This document shows positions 20,971 through 33,785 of a stretch of DNA of 37,352 nucleotides, in pieces. Location of the stretch: positions 510,099 to 547,450 of the forward strand of contig SCFE01000012.1 in assembly GCA_004352715.1 (NCBI GenBank), in the 5' to 3' direction. Under the pieces are notes generated by a model. The model did not search any database. It saw only the letters and a program-made list of their open reading frames with translations, and was not told the origin of the DNA. The first letter of the stretch is position 1. Every line of letters starts with the position of its first letter. The position numbers and the translations under genes are program-made. The stretch is from Hofstenia miamia (Eukaryota; Xenacoelomorpha; Acoela).

Positions 20971-21021
20971 TAATAATTCTCCGAAAACGCAGTGAGTTCA
21001 GCGAAACAATTAAATGGTATT

Positions 21022-21029
21022 TATATAAA
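21022..21029 (+). promoter_or_regulatory. TATA box of the actin gene
   Basis: TATATAAA ends 46 bp before the ATG. Initiation about 30 bp downstream would give a leader of only about 20-25 bases, unless a spliced leader or a further-upstream start is used. Confidence 0.7.
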
Positions 21030-21071
21030 CCACACTTAGCCAATAACAATTATTTGCAAATTGAGAAATAA

Positions 21072-22202
<1,131 letters not shown>

Positions 22203-22291
22203 GCGACATTAATTTATTTAGTTTATATTTTTGTAATTTACGTAATTAAATTTATTTTTTCATCTTTGTTTGTAATTATTTCAACTGCGAA

Positions 22292-22297
22292 AATAAA
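22292..22297 (+). promoter_or_regulatory. Actin polyadenylation signal AATAAA
   Basis: AATAAA lies 90 bases after the TGA stop, giving a short AT-rich 3' UTR ending around 22310-22320. Confidence 0.75.
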
Positions 22298-22317
22298 TTT
22301 GAAGTTAGAAGCATTAT

Positions 22318-23850
22318 GTACATTATTAACTAAAATACACATTTAACCCTTATTAGTACGGACGTGACATTTACGATATACTTTGCCTTCTCTTTTGTGC
22401 ACAATACGAAAAGTTTTCTATTCCTTCAATGTATATTTACAACAATTATGTTCTTTCATGACATGTTCTGAATTGTACTCCTCTCATTTTCCAATCAGAA
22501 TCACTAAATATTCCTTTAACGTACTGGTGTAACATTTTGTTACATTATATACTAGTAATATGCCTAAGCATAAAGCGTTTTTATTTGCTTCTCATATGTT
22601 TAAAGGCCTTAGCATTTGATGCAGACAGTGTACAAATGATATTACATGTATCATATATAAATATGAAAATATATAGCAATAATGAAGTAGCAATAAGTGA
22701 CAATAAAACACATTCGGCTCCGATTGAAGAAAATTCAATTAGCACTGATTCACTGATATGGGCGATTTTTAATAAATTATATTTATTTATCAGATGAAGA
22801 AAACGTATGTCATCAATATTATATTAAACTTTCTACAAAGCTCTTATGGGTTTCCACAGGTTTAGCTTTGTATTGAAGTCCATAAGATTTAATAATTACT
22901 GAATCACCTACAGTCTCCAAAGTGAAAAAATTAGCATTTAAAAAGTTTGGCAGTGTTTCAGTAAATTAGCTTTTTTTATTTATCATCGGACCATCAAAGA
23001 AAATATCGGCAAAATGGCGCTAAAGCATAGACATTTCTTTTGGTCTATATATATAGTATAATCATTTTGCAGTATTGACATACACTTCATATTGTCTTAA
23101 ATTAAAGATTTTGTATTACCAAAATAATAATTTCAAAACATATAAATAGGCTTTTCTATATTACATATCCTTAGTCTCTTAGGATTGTCCCCTTTCTGCT
23201 CTGATAAGGTGATAGCAGTCAGGGTTTTGACGTATACATATATAATATATGCTGAACAGACAGCGTTTGGCCTTTGGATTGGCATTGGACTAAGTCGTAG
23301 AATTGGCCTTTGCCTCAGAATGAATCCCCATATTAACTTTCGGTCCTGTTTAATCTAAGACCCGGATTTTATCAAACTTTGTGCAATAAATGCTCAAATA
23401 TCATAAGCGCACAATACTTAAGCAACAATTTTATTTTATTTGGTAACTTAGTTTACTCTATTTCTTTGAATTTTTTATATAGACCTAATTTTCTGAATTT
23501 TACTTTATTGTTACTAAATTTTACAGCTGTACTAAATAGGAATATGTAAATCACCGGACCAATAAGGGTTAAATATTGGAATTGTTGCACACCTTATACA
23601 TCAGTGAAAGCCCATGTTTTCTTAGTTTTCAAGTTCATTTCTAGTGTGAACATTTGCTGTACTATTAGAAATCAGTAATGCCTTATATCTTGTGAAATAA
23701 TACGGTTTTTTAAAATAGTGTTATTAAATAATCGAAGCAGATTTGTAAAAATTTCCAAACTAAAAAAGTTAATAAAATTTTCGAGAAAAAATTATATTAA
23801 GTGTTATATTGAGCTCACAGAATTAATAAACTTATTATTGGAACAATTGT
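22318..23850. other. Intergenic, no gene recognised
   Basis: AT-rich DNA between the actin gene and the hAT-type element. Short frames exist (for example 22537-22797) but show no motif and look like chance. Confidence 0.6.
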
Positions 23851-24212
23851 ATCTGAATCAGAGTTGTAGCTGTGCCGTGATCTCAAGCCCTGGCCCTTTA
23901 ACCAATAAACCAAGCCCGACCATTGCAACTGGTAATATTCAGGCTCGGCCTGGGCCTGATATATCCAAAACCATTATAAGATTTTGTAAATAAAAAAATT
24001 AAGCATATAATTGAAAATACTAAAATGAAAGCATTTTTGCATCAGAAGTGATCACCTTAAAATAAGAATGCGTCCACTGCTGGAAACCAATGGAATTGAA
24101 AATCTTAAATTGTTTATAGTTGTGTTGCAATCCTAATAATGAATATACAGTACTGGCCAAAAGTTTAAGAACACTTTCCAAATTTAGAAATTTTTGTACT
24201 TTACACTAAAAA

Positions 24213-24275
24213 ACGCAATGTAGAAACAATATAATAACACAATGTAGAAACAATATGATAACACCATGTAGAAAG
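24213..24275. repeat. Short tandem repeat (about 24 bp, 2.5 copies)
   Basis: Units of the form CAATGTAGAAACAATAT(A/G)ATAACAC recur two and a half times directly after the conserved part of the Tc1 transposase, inside the element. Confidence 0.85.
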
Positions 24276-25240
24276 TAAATAGTTAATTCAGAAAAACTCA
24301 CAAATATTTTGTATGTTCGCCATACCACTTTAATTTGCTCCTTCAGATCGCCGAGTGATGTGCATTGCCGCTTCCTCAGACAGTTTTTAATGTGATGCCA
24401 GCAATTTTCTATGACGTTGAGGTCTGGGGAGTTTCCCTGCCAGTTCTCAAGCAGCCGAAAGTCTTGTGATGCAATCCACTGTTTCACATCTTTGGCGCTG
24501 TGGCAAGAAGCACCATCTTGTTGTAGTACAGATGTTCCACAAAGCTGCATAAACATGGGAACTTTCTTTTGAATTATTTTGAGGTAGGCCTTGGCTGTGA
24601 CTGTCTCATTGTGAGGAAAAAATGCAGACCAGCACACCCATTCGCAGTTATAGCACCCCAAATCATCAAAGAAGGTGCTGAGCGGACAGTTTGTTGCGTG
24701 TCACAGATGTTGAACCTTTGGTTTCTTGGTCGTCAAACGTTTGGCCGGTATGATGTAAACTGGCAAATCTTGGATTCGTCACTAAACATTACTTGATGTC
24801 ACATCTCAGGGGTGTAGTGTTGGTTTTGCCTGCAGAAGCGCAACCGGTTTCGAATGTTTTTTGAAGACAATCGGGGTTTGGTTGCCTGCTTGCACAATTG
24901 AAGGTCAAAGGTAGTATTCAATTGAAGCCTAATGGTGTGTGTTGATACATTCTGCACTATCGCACCTAGATTTGCTTTAACTTCAGAAGGTGAAGAGAAT
25001 GGTTGATTGATAACGTAACAGTGAATGAGACGGTCAGTCTGAGGGGTTGTCACTTTTGGTCTTCCAGACCGCTTGCGAGAGGAAAAATTTTGCAGTTGCT
25101 GATAGCGAGTAACACTTCTGGATACCGAAGATACTGACACGCCCATTCTAACAACTCTAGCGCGATAATTGTACTCCTCCTCGTACAAGACATGAATTTG
25201 AGCACGTTTTGTTGGGGAAATTTCACTACCACAGACCAGA
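24265..25240 (-). pseudogene. Tc1 transposase, lightly damaged
   Basis: The frame can be followed from about 25240: PTKRAQIHVLYEEEYNYRAR and SVSSVSRSVTRYQQL (helix-turn-helix), then the SGRPKVTT linker. A TGA (24799) sits where Trp is expected in HQVMFSDES (first catalytic Asp), and a second TGA follows in the RPNV-RPRN segment. After MIWGAITANGC a frameshift in a T run leads into VLQQDGASCHSAKDVKQW (second Asp) and NSPDLNVIENCW (Glu). I count 35 residues between the second Asp and the Glu, one more than canonical DD34E. All three catalytic residues remain; two nonsense codons and one frameshift are the visible damage. No clear ATG start is present. The frame runs on into the short tandem repeats at 24213. 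Confidence 0.88.
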
Positions 25241-25799
25241 TTTCAAACTATAATATAATGATAGTGCTTTTTCAGTGAAAATGTATTGTGTGTAAATCTA
25301 AATTTGTGTTAATTTGATTGGATAAATGAATCTGTTGTAAATTCTAAGAAAAAATTGGGAATTCCAGGAATTTTACGAAGTTTCCAGGAAATAGCATAAA
25401 ACACACTTTAGACAGGTTACTGTTCTCAAACTCTTCGCCAGTACTGTATGTTTATGGTACATCATATGAAAATGTGCAGCATTCTCCCCGAAAAATTCAA
25501 ATATAACACAGTGGATTGTCTAAGTAACTTAACATTTACGCTGGAACACTTAAAGGATAAATGAAATTGATTGGCGCTTGCTACTACTAAGAAAATTTCT
25601 GAAATGTAATTCACTTTTTGATGTATAATTGAATATAATAGGTGATATAATATTCTAATGTAAGAGAATGTATATTTATTAATAATTTTGAACAATTCTA
25701 AGCCAATTGTGCAAAAATTTCGGCCCTGGGCCCGGCCCGCTTTATTCTCGATTTTCCGGACCTTACAAAACCCGGCCCGGCTACAACTCTGATCTGAAG

Positions 25800-27616
25800 T
25801 CCAAAATGGGTTTTTAGTTATACATTGCCTAATAAATAACAGCATCAATTTTAGAAATTCCTTGATAGACAAAATCTTAGGAACTCACATGGTAGAGCAC
25901 TTCAAAATAAATCAACATGAATTTTAGTTTACCTTCAATTTATTTCCAAATGAATATAAATGTCTGTTTGCTATGCAACTAATTTTTATTTATGCATTAG
26001 TTGTATTTAATTACTTATATTTAAATCTAGACAATTTATCTATTAAGTTCTAAAGTAGTGTTCGATACAACTTCTGTTGAGTTATTAATGCATTTGACTT
26101 AACCCAAATATGACAAAACTACACATTGAATATTTGGGCAAGTTTTTTGCTTCATGTCTAATATAAATTTGAAACGAACCTAATATATTAAAAAGTAAAT
26201 ATTGGTAGATATTGCTAAAAAGAATGCTTTTCTACTGAAATCTAAAAAATTATCAAAACAATATATAAGTTCCTGTAAGAGTGCGTATGCATGATGTTTT
26301 CAGTAAGAACTGTCAGATAGAAATTATTTTCGTTGTATATTTATATGAACATATACATATTGTGGTACAAAACCTGAAATATTGCATGACAAAAAACTTC
26401 AACAATCATAACTGTATTTCTAGCAAAATATTAATTTTGATATTTTCTATATATCATTTCTTTGCATAATTTAAAATTTTTCATGTTTCAGTGAACATAA
26501 TTTATTAATGCTTTAGTTTAGTTAGGGTATATTTGAACAATAATTTAAATATATATACATGCAATTTAATGTAGAAAGAATGGTTTGCTTTGCTTAGGTA
26601 TTTAACCTCACTTAGCATTAAGAACTAAATACTTTAGTAAACAAATATATGTAATAATTTCCGCTAATTTCAAATATATAATTTATATCTTTAGTAGGAT
26701 TTGTCAACTTTCTCACCTGCCACTTTCGTTTGAATCGTTGCAAACAAAAATGGTTCAAATTAGTTTGGAATGTCTTTTCCAAATTAGCAAACAACTTTTT
26801 AATAAAATTTTTTAAATTTTCAAGTGAAATCCGGCAAATTATATTTTCCTTTTTATAAACAACTTTTCTTAAATAATTTCATGAAAATTTGGGAATTAAA
26901 ATACACATTCAGAAAGTAAAACATCTCAATTTATTGCAAAATTAATGGGAGTTTGTAAAACAATAAATTTAATTGTTATTTATGTTATAGTCTATTGAAA
27001 AAACATTTCTTCAAACCTTAGATTGTATAGATTTCTTCCCAAAGTAAGCAAAATATTCACTTCTTATCAGATAAAACAAAAAATATATTTTTTAATCTTG
27101 ACCAGTAAAATTCCGGTCTTTCTTAAAATGTTTCTATCTCAGTCATGAGGCTTTAGCTCAACACATTCATATGTTCTTAGATCATTTAATTGCTTGACCC
27201 TACTAAAATTTAGCAGGAAATCAATCCATGGATTGGGTTGGGTTAACCCAACAAATCTATAAAAAAATGAAGACATTTTTAAATGCCTAGTAAACCAACA
27301 TCAAAAAATCTTTTATCAGAAACAATAATAATTTAAAACAATTGAAGGACTAAAAGTTCATATACATGAACCTGATCGATAACGGTTTGCTTTTCAGATA
27401 ATGTAATATCTGCAAAACTGACGGCGCTTTCAAATAATTTTGAGTCTCAAGAGAGAAAGATAGCAAATCAAAGTCTGTGTGCCTTCAAGTATCCAGAATG
27501 TTCACATTTCAGGATAACCTTCTGCTCAGTTTCCCTTTCGAAATCAGAGTAGCGTTCTTGATATGATTTCCAGATATTTTATGATTTTCTTGGAGGTTCA
27601 TTTCTATCTTTAAAAT
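25800..27616. other. Intergenic, no gene recognised
   Basis: Very AT-rich, stops in all frames, no recognisable repeat boundary or motif. Confidence 0.6.
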
Positions 27617-28865
27617 CAGGGTTGTTACTTTGTTTTAAACATGTTTAAAGCACGAGGAAAAAACACGAATAAAACACTTTTTAAAAAACATTGTTTTTTA
27701 TTGTTTTTTTCAGCGGTAAATCAACAATTATAATAAAATAATTTATTCCAAAAAATCCTTTTAACATTTAACGTTTTTCTGAAATCCATTTGTTGCAAAA
27801 AGATTTCCATTAATGTACTGGATCAATGCTGCAGTAGAACTTTTCATTTTCCAAAATTGGGTGTGGAAAAACTAATGATTATTTCAATAAGAAGGCTAGT
27901 TCTAAATAACTTTATATACACTTCCTATTAACAGGATTGTTATCAGAAATGCAACCAATAACTACTCCTCCACATGAATGAACCCTATTCATCACATTTG
28001 TAATTGCTGAATGTAAAAACTGGGCTTCAAGTGCAAATGTAGGCAGAAGGCTTAGCAAAAATTATCGACCAATAAGTGACTTCATCATAATTGCTCAAAC
28101 TGTTCTAGCAAGCAACTGAGGTTTATCGACTGCCAATAACGTGATCATTAACATAGTGCCATGATGTTTCATTTATAAAACTAGTAAACATATAATGATT
28201 ACCCATTGCAAGTTCCAAAAAACAGCAGATCACCAATTTTGACTGCAATATGTTCAAAAAATACAGAATATTTTAAATTTTGGAAAATGACGACAGCCTA
28301 TAGAAATAAAGGCAGTTTTTCCTTTAACATATTTTTGGAGATGAAAATTTTTTCAGTTCATCTTAAATGTATGCTTAAATTAAAACCACGTGCTATGTAC
28401 GTTTCATATGCTTCTTTCCAATGATTTTTACAGATAACAGTTTTTTTCAACACTTATTTTTTATGAATTTTTGAAAGCCAGAAATCTCACTCTTCAGCAT
28501 CATTTGGGAAGCAAAACACTTTTGAATATGGTTCACCAAAATATTTTGAATGGCAGTTGTATATAGAGCACTTCTTCATAGGCAAGATAAGCGAACAAAA
28601 AGTAAGTGATTCACGAAAACAACCATTTCTTCTGTTAATACATTCGTTCTGATAGCCCATTTCTTCTGTTAACTTCAATTCTGCTCTAACTTTGTAATTT
28701 GAACTTAGTAATTTTTAAATTTGAACTCGTAAAGTTGAATTATATTGTTTTCTAAACCATACTATGGGAAAAGACGAAAACAAAACATTAAAAAACAGTA
28801 TAATATCGAAAAAAACATGTTTTAAATGTTTTTTTTGAAAAAAACTGTTTAATATAACAACGATG
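27617..28865. mobile_element. Inverted-ended element carrying a THAP remnant
   Basis: The left end reads CAGGGTTGTTACTTTG and the complemented right end CATCGTTGTTATATT. Both are followed within 50 bp by AAACATGTTT blocks and runs of T. The ends look hAT-like (compare the terminus at 11670), but the flanks TTTAAAAT and ATCTAACA do not form a convincing 8-bp duplication. A broken THAP domain lies on the minus strand near the right end. The boundaries are tentative. Confidence 0.45.
28385..28579 (-). pseudogene. THAP zinc-finger domain, broken
   Basis: From an ATG at 28579 the minus strand reads MKKCSIYNCHSKYFGEPYSK, then VFCFPNDAEE and a TGA, with DFWLSKIHKK, a second stop, and TVICKNHWKEAYETY in the same frame. 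This follows the THAP pattern: Cys-x4-Cys at the start, an aromatic/FP turn (here CFPND), Trp, then Cys-x2-His with a following aromatic. THAP fingers are DNA-binding domains of P-element transposases and of host THAP proteins. Two in-frame stops make it a pseudogene. No transposase catalytic domain was recognised next to it. The location inside an inverted-ended element argues for transposon origin. Confidence 0.55.
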
Positions 28866-28949
28866 ATCTAACAGAATAGCAATGCAATGGTATGAAGTTT
28901 TTTTAAAGTTGTTTTATTAACGATTGCTAGATTTAATCAACTACAGGTT

Positions 28950-29115
28950 TTCTCATTTGAAAGTGTCTATTTCTAAATTGAGAATGTCCTTTACTCAAAT
29001 GAAAATATCTGTTTCTCAAATGGAAATGTTTACTTCTCAATTGAAAATGTCCTTTACTCAAATGGAAATATCTCTTCCTCAAATGAAATTGTCTATTTGT
29101 CAATTGAAAATGTCC
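28950..29115. repeat. 21-bp minisatellite, about eight units
   Basis: Degenerate units of the form TCTCAAATGGAAATGTCTATT follow one another with a 21-base period. Because 21 is a multiple of three, the plus strand stays open through the array and would read a heptad such as SFTQMEI / SVSQMEM / SFTQMEI. No gene context supports translation. Confidence 0.88.
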
Positions 29116-29129
29116 AGATATTTTTATAA

Positions 29130-30259
29130 TTCAATTATCAAAAAATACTAATTAAAATATTTATATCATTTTAAATATCTAATTGATATTATTGATTCTT
29201 TTTAATACAGCCAAATTGATAGCATGACAAGCACATGATATTCGGTCAAACACAATTTAAACTCACCTAAAACGTTTGGAATCATTATCGATTGTAATAG
29301 CTAATTTGAACTCAGAGATTTCCTTTTTAATGTCTAGGTCATGTTGAATTTCTTGTTTGTAAGAACTAACACATACTGTACCAAAAAGGCTATATATCAG
29401 CGACCATTCGATTGCGCAATAATTTTACTCTTCCTAATTGTCACTCCAGTAAACACATGTAAAAGTCCCGAACAAAGACAATTTGGCAAATTCTTTGTAC
29501 ATCTGACTAGTATTTTACGCGACAAATTCGATGCCGAATGCAAAAAAATCTGAGAACTCAATTTTACTCACTCGCAAAGATCTTAGATAACTACTAAATC
29601 CGTCTCTCCACAGTGTTAACCAGCCTATAACTAGTGGCTCATATTTTGGTCAAGCTTATTTCTGATATCTTTCTTTACTCCATTTTTTGGAGGAAAGTTT
29701 GTTGGAGACTGCTTTGAGCTAGAAGAATTCGTTTACTTGCAGTGTGAAGCGTGTCTTAGAAGTTTTTGATTCAGATGGCAAATGTATATGTAATTGCTTT
29801 TGAAAAAGGAAAGTTTTAATGTCAATTCCAACTTCATTGCATATGTCCACAAATTTTTGCAAACGTCACTATTTCCACCAGTGATTATTTTATGAATATT
29901 TACCAATATCTTAACTTTTTGTTGAGTTACGGTCATATCAGATTATTCCATTTTACCAAATAAAAACAAATAAATGCATGTGGAATTTATCATTATATTA
30001 ACCAGCTTTGATGAGTATGCCACTGATTGTATTAGAAACTAATAATAGCAATGCACCTATATTGTTTGTACCTTGATTTGAAAAAAGATTGGAAAACACC
30101 AAAGAACTCACGAAAATCCCAAAAAGCTCATACTGAATAATGTAAATGTATTTCAACCTAACATTACAGTAGGAGGTAATTTGTACAATTACTTTAAGTA
30201 TATACAGCTACAGCACATACCAGCAATGTTCTATCACTACAGAAGCTTGGTTTGATAAA
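29130..30259. other. Intergenic, no gene recognised
   Basis: AT-rich; short open frames at 29341-29553 and 29936-29733 lack motifs. Confidence 0.55.
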
Positions 30260-31561
30260 CTGGGGGTTGGGCCGGTGCCCGGCCCATAGCCCGGTTATTT
30301 AACTAAAATATCTTAAATAACAAGAAAAACATAACTAAACGATCATAACGTCTGTCAATGCAGTTTACGTCAAAACCACATTAAGTGCTTTTCTTCACAT
30401 CACTGAGAAGTCTAATTTTACAACTACAACGTAAGGACCGTTCCTAGAAGATATATGAATACATTTTGTTAATTAATTGACAAATCCAGCATTGAATAAT
30501 TAATTGACAACACGTCAAACCATGAAAATACTTTAAATGATCAGCTTGTTCATCTTTACTGGAAACGGGGTCTTAGTTATCACAATATACCACTACAGTG
30601 CTTGTATGCCCTTGTACAATGGATAAATTGCCATAATTCTTTTCAAGGATATGGAACGTCTTCTGAAGTTAACCACTTACGATTTTTACTTTACAATATA
30701 ATGTACATTAGTAGGATATGGTTATCAATGCAATATCAGAAGCTTACAGTGAAATGGCATTCTCTGAAATTGAGGAAAACTTAGTTATNNNNNNNNNNNN
30801 NNNNNNNNNCGGTTATTTAACTAAAATATCTTAAATAACAAGAAAAACATAACTAAACGATCATAACGTCTGTCAATGCAGTTTACGTCAAAACCACATT
30901 AAGTACTTTTATTGACATCACTGAGGTGTCTAATTTTACAACTACAACGTCACAATTAAGGACCGTTCCCAGAAGATTTATGAATACATTTTGTTAATTC
31001 ATTGACATATCCAGCATTGAATCAATTAATTGACAACACGTCAAACCATGAAAATACTTTAAATGATCAGCTTGTTCATCTTTTACTGGAAACGGGGTCT
31101 TAGTTATCACAATATACCACTACAGTGCTTGTATGCCCTTGTACACCGGATAAATTGCCATAATTCTTTTCAAAGGATATGGAACGTCTTCTGAAGTTAA
31201 CCACTTACGGTTCTTACGTTACAATATAATGTACATAAGTAGGATATGATTATCAATGCAATATCAGAAGCTTACAGTGAAATGGCATTCTCTGAAATTG
31301 AGGAAGACTTAGTTATATTTGGCTTCGTGAAATATTTAATGTTCTGTTGTAATTTTTGTTGTAAATCTACATAAAGGTTAGCATTTCAGAAAGTACACAT
31401 ACAAAGGTAGATATATAGAATTGAAAATTTTTATCAATCAAATGGTTTAAAGAACTAAGATCCTCGAGCAACAACAAACAATCGTGCCTAAACTAAAAGC
31501 CTGTATGCCCGACCCTCACCCGTACTATAGTGGCCCGTGCTCGTTACGGGCCCTACCCTAG
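30260..31561. repeat. GGGCC-ended repeat, duplicated across a 21-N gap
   Basis: The left edge reads CTGGGGGTTGGGCCGGTGCC and the complemented right edge CTAGGGTAGGGCCCGTAACG, so the ends may be degenerate inverted repeats of a hAT-like MITE family. Inside, 30292-30788 and 30810-31317 are two direct copies of about 500 bp with small differences, separated only by 21 N (30789-30809). The doubling is most likely a gap artefact. No coding capacity. Confidence 0.6.
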
Positions 31562-32456
31562 ACTATCGAAGCTAGTGGTGTAGTGTAGACAGAGACTACA
31601 AAAGTTCCGTGACTGTACAAATTTATATATATTTTATATAATAAACTTTCAGTACCTTATTGGTGAATAGTAGCTAGTTTTTAGTCTACTTAATATTTTG
31701 TACATAGACATATGTAGCCATCTGCATAACTATTAGGCTCTCCAAATTTGTTTAAAATTGTTTTCGAAATTTTGCGTCTTAATTTTTTGCTATTTATATA
31801 CAGAATTACTTTGGTATTTGGGTATTGTGTCCTAGACCCTAATTTCTGAGCTTGGGTTTTCAAAATTTGATAAAAATTGCTTCTGATAACTTTTCCTTCT
31901 ATTTTTAAGAGACTACAATTTTTTTGTAACATGGCGTAGTGATTCGCGGGTAGAGCTATTTTAATAATGCATTCGCCGGAAAAAATATGCTTTATTGTCC
32001 GTACTCAACCTTACACAAAACTTTTTACTCGTACCCTCCCTCACCCATCTTTCCTGTCATTAAACAATTTAAAAATTTTCAATATTTCATACAATTCACA
32101 TTCTTTATTTTTAAATTTTCAACCTTTTATAAATAAAATTTGTTTTTGCAAAAGATCNNNNNNNNNNNNNNNNNNNNNNNNNNNNNNNNNNNNNNNNNNN
32201 NNNNNNNNNNNNNNNNNNNNNNNNNNNNNNNNNNNNNNNNNNNNNNNNNNNNNNNNNNNNNNNNNNNNNNNNNNNNNNNNNNNNNNNNNNNNNTATAAAT
32301 AAAATTTGTTTTTGCAAAAGATCTTATTTAGGTACTCATAGTGTGGAATGAATAATTATGAGCACCCGGATGTATTACTTTGGAATGACATATAAAATAT
32401 CAAAATTATGTTAAGTTACCAGAAAAATGCTTCTTTAAATTTGTGTAATTAGAAAT
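31562..32456. other. Intergenic with a 136-N gap
   Basis: AT-rich. The gap at 32158-32293 is flanked by identical 30-bp sequences (32128-32157 and 32294-32323). A minus frame at 31932-31690 has no recognisable motif. Confidence 0.6.
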
Positions 32457-32580
32457 TGTACATTGGTGAAACAGTTCGACAATTCGGAAGGAGAATAAAA
32501 GAACATCTAAGTGGACATTTAAACACAGAAATCTATCAACATCCTCAGTTAATTACATCAAAAGAACATATGTATTTTAG
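32457..32580 (+). pseudogene. Penelope-like element, GIY-YIG endonuclease remnant
   Basis: The plus strand reads LYIGETVRQFGRRIKEHL followed by SGHLNTEIYQHPQ and a stop shortly after. YIGET...R..RIKEHL is the core of the GIY-YIG nuclease fused to the reverse transcriptase of Penelope-like elements. The catalytic Arg context is kept, but a TAG lies just upstream and no reverse transcriptase is visible before it. This is a 5'-truncated copy, as is usual for these elements. The distance from the stop to the hammerhead-like motif at 32658 fits a short 3' tail. Confidence 0.75.
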
Positions 32581-32657
32581 TTAATGCATGTATATATGTT
32601 TTTTTAATTATTTAGTGTAGTATTTTTGTAAAATTTTATTTTCCGCAATATTATATT

Positions 32658-32690
32658 CTGACGATGACCCATAAGTGGTTGAGATGCATC
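32658..32690 (+). other. Degenerate hammerhead-ribozyme-like motif of the Penelope tail
   Basis: CTGACGA, a short stem (GACC ... GGTT) and GAGA follow the layout CUGANGA - stem II - GAAA of the hammerhead core. Penelope-like elements are known to carry such motifs in their terminal repeats. The GAGA in place of GAAA would disable cleavage. I did not establish stems I and III. Confidence 0.35.
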
Positions 32691-32699
32691 AACAAGTGC

Positions 32700-33785
32700 T
32701 TATAGACTAAATGAATATATATATATAATATAATATACATATATAAGCAAACTGTTCGATAATGTAAGCAACCACAATGTGGATCAAGTGTTGTATTGGA
32801 AGAAATTATTTGTTTTTTGTGACTGTGATAGGCAAAATGCTCAATAAATTCTGATCTTGTCGTTTAACAGAGAAAAGAATAAAACATTTTCGAAATAGCA
32901 TCATTGTTTTTCAAAGATTTTATTGTTTTGACGATCATTAGTAATAGAAAACATGTCATTTATGTACAGAAGTTGGTTTTTCTAGTGTTAAGGTGTTTAA
33001 ATTTTAAGTCGCAGATTGCACAATCATTATCAATTAAAAATGGTACAATAAAGTTTGCTGGACATATTTACTTTTCCAATTTAGTATTGGTATTAGCTAC
33101 TAATTTATAAAACACTATGCACACACACAGACGTACACACACAATCCAACAGGCATGAAACAAATTGTAGAATCGGAATGCCCTCTACTCCTTCATTCGA
33201 AGTAAATGACTAAAAAAGAGTTGAAGACTTTAAAACGCATTTTGATGTAAAAGTATTTTTATAAATTTGTAATAGGAATGTATATATTTAAAAAAATATG
33301 TAATATAAAATTGTAAATTCAGAAATTCCAAATGCATTTGTAATAAATGCTTTCAGCATAAATTTAGAAAAGATGTTTACATATTATTTTGTAAATATCT
33401 TGCGTTATAATAATATTGTATTTATTGAGAAATACATTATATTTAAAGAAATTTGGTTTGCTTACCATTTTAACAAATGTATATTTGAAAAGCTGTTTGC
33501 ATATATTACATATTTAAAATAGATGCAACTTTGATCTCCAAGTAAAGAGTGTTTTTATTATATTGTATCAAGATGGGAAATGTGTCAATTTTTCGATTGT
33601 ATAGCTACATTAATAATTTTTAAAATTCGTTCTGCATTTTTGCACAATAGGTATTTAATTTTTCTGCTGTCAATGCGGTGTTTTGCATCTTTCATAATTG
33701 CATATTTCCTCATTACATTCAAATATGGTGGTCAGATGTCTACATTAGTCTATAATCCCAAGAATGCCTTCAGTCAGTAACCCAT
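32700..33785. other. Intergenic, no gene recognised
   Basis: AT-rich, with an imperfect AT tract at 32717-32750 and a short CA tract at 33119-33142. No gene is evident. Confidence 0.6.

Larger units (their letters stand above)
24148..25446 (-). mobile_element. Tc1-like element, 1,299 bp, complete ends, nested in the hAT element
   Basis: Inverted ends begin CAGTACTGGCCAAAAGTTT (left) and, complemented, CAGTACTGGCGAAGAGTTT (right). TA dinucleotides at 24146-24147 and 25447-25448 are the expected target duplication. The single gene is a transposase on the minus strand. The element sits wholly inside the hAT-type element at 23859-25791 and is therefore the younger insertion. Confidence 0.92.
23859..25791. 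mobile_element. hAT-type non-autonomous element with 8-bp target duplication
   Basis: The left end reads CAGAGTTGTAGCTGTGCC and the right end, complemented, CAGAGTTGTAGCCGGGCC. They are flanked by ATCTGAAT (23851-23858) and ATCTGAAG (25792-25799), an 8-bp duplication with one mismatch, as hAT elements make. Just inside the termini are GGGCC/GGCCC-rich blocks. Without the nested Tc1 insertion the element would be about 630 bp and has no coding capacity, so it is a MITE. GGGCC-rich blocks at 16033, 30260, 31540 and 34270 suggest relatives nearby. Confidence 0.82.

Noticed and set aside
24213-24275. Regular short repeats considered as a CRISPR array
   Set aside because: Units are contiguous with no spacers, AT-rich and within a Tc1 element of an animal genome.
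28924-29151. Plus-strand frame through the 21-bp minisatellite as a coiled-coil gene
   Set aside because: No promoter, splice or homology support; the frame is a by-product of the 21-base period.
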